DNA of 6,618 nt, from NCBI GenBank assembly GCA_900552345.1, contig URZN01000067.1, forward strand, positions 1 to 6,618, in the 5' to 3' direction. Numbering within the stretch: position 1 is the first letter of the stretch; every line of letters starts with the position of its first letter. Made by a program: the position numbers and the translations under genes. The stretch is from an uncultured Collinsella sp. (GTDB lineage: Bacteria; Actinomycetota; Coriobacteriia; Coriobacteriales; Coriobacteriaceae). Under the pieces are notes generated by a model. That model worked only from the letters and a program-made list of their open reading frames with translations, had not been told where the DNA came from and searched no databases. Below are positions 6,000 through 6,618 of the stretch, in pieces.

Positions 6000-6618
6000 C
6001 TACAGCTCCACTTCGTTGAGCCACGCCGGCAGCGCGGTCTGCCGGATGCCTGCCGTCTGCAGCTTTTTGGCGAGCATTCCTGCCGAGCGGACCTCGTTTA
6101 TGGTAAAGCGCAGCAGAGGGTGACCGTAGAGCGATAGGTGCGCCTCGCGCTGTCGTTCGGCAACGAGCGCCTCGGCGGTGGTGCGCCCGGCTAGCATGGC
6201 CTGGTCGGTATATTTGACGAGCCCGTCGAGTTCTCCCAACGTGAGCTCCCGCGCCTGGGTCTCCCAGGCAAAGTCCGTTCGCATGGTTTCGGTCGAATCG
6301 AAGGGGTCCGTCAGCTCGTATTGAAGCCAGTCGGGCGCAAAACCGGTCTCGATCATGACGGCTCGGGCGACCGATTCCCCATCGCTCTCGGCGCGGACGT
6401 CGGCATATCGAAGCGTTGTGAGGGCGGTGCGAATTGCGCGACCATTGCGGGCAGTCGCTCGTTGCTCAACGGCCTCCATCAGCTGTTCCCGCGTAAGGCC
6501 GAGCTTTGAGATCGCCGAATCGGCAATGGGCATGCCGTCGGCAAAACCAGTTTGCAGCAGGCAATCTGTGGCCGTTTGGATAGGCGGCGTTACCGATATG
6601 CCGACTCTGCGTATTGCA
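6000..6618 (-). CDS. AbiEi/DUF559-like protein with nuclease-fold C-terminus, 5' partial
   Basis: The C-terminal 205 residues are visible; the frame is open past position 6618, so the ATG at 6531-6533 is internal and the true start lies outside. The segment just before it (VTPPIQTATDCLL) and MPIADSAIS after it resemble the linker of AbiEi-type antitoxin-like proteins, where a winged-helix N-terminus is expected upstream. Counting from the internal Met, ESVAR is at 53-57, RTDFAW at 85-90, GELDGLVKY at 100-108 and ERQREAHL at 126-133. This order is seen in actinobacterial proteins with a Vsr/DUF559-like PD-(D/E)XK fold, with D87, E101 or D103 and K107 as candidate active-site residues. Whether it cuts DNA or acts as a regulator cannot be told from sequence, and no toxin partner is in the window. 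It converges on the purine operon and is probably unrelated to it. Confidence 0.65.
   Translation of the reverse strand, partial: AIRRVGISVTPPIQTATDCLLQTGFADGMPIADSAISKLGLTREQLMEAVEQRATARNGRAIRTALTTLRYADVRAESDGESVARAVMIETGFAPDWLQYELTDPFDSTETMRTDFAWETQARELTLGELDGLVKYTDQAMLAGRTTAEALVAERQREAHLSLYGHPLLRFTINEVRSAGMLAKKLQTAGIRQTALPAWLNEVEL

Overview
The window is a 6.6 kb piece of a GC-rich bacterial chromosome. The gene content (YgfK, an RnfB-like ferredoxin and a fused xanthine dehydrogenase in one operon, plus an AbiEi/DUF559-like protein of a type common in actinobacteria) and the codon bias fit an anaerobic gut actinobacterium of the Coriobacteriia, such as Collinsella. That taxonomic call is inference, not proof.

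Positions 1-5338 (+ strand) hold three tightly spaced genes that read as one operon. They are the 3' two-thirds of ygfK (flavin/NAD(P)H and Fe-S oxidoreductase, often labelled 'putative selenate reductase'), a small soluble polyferredoxin resembling the C-terminal part of RnfB, and a 925-residue molybdenum hydroxylase with two N-terminal [2Fe-2S] clusters fused to the molybdopterin domains. The hydroxylase best matches the selenium-dependent xanthine dehydrogenase type, and it keeps the three residues that position purines in bovine xanthine oxidase. Together the three could form an electron-transfer chain between a purine (xanthine/urate) and NAD(P)H. No FAD subunit for the dehydrogenase is in view, so the ferredoxin and YgfK are the obvious partners.

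Positions 5339-5999 lie between convergent genes. First comes a 12-bp hairpin just after the xdh stop, then an intrinsic terminator (5408-5439). After that is the most unusual element here: an array of eight imperfect palindromes (5449-5926), plus a degenerate ninth, with a period of 61-62 bp. Every unit has a 14-nt left arm, exactly 18 nt of loop and a 14-nt right arm, although the units differ widely in sequence. Units 1-5 point one way and units 6-8 are inverted. I do not recognise this repeat family.

Positions 6000-6618 (- strand) hold the C-terminal 205 codons of an AbiEi/DUF559-like protein whose start lies beyond the window.
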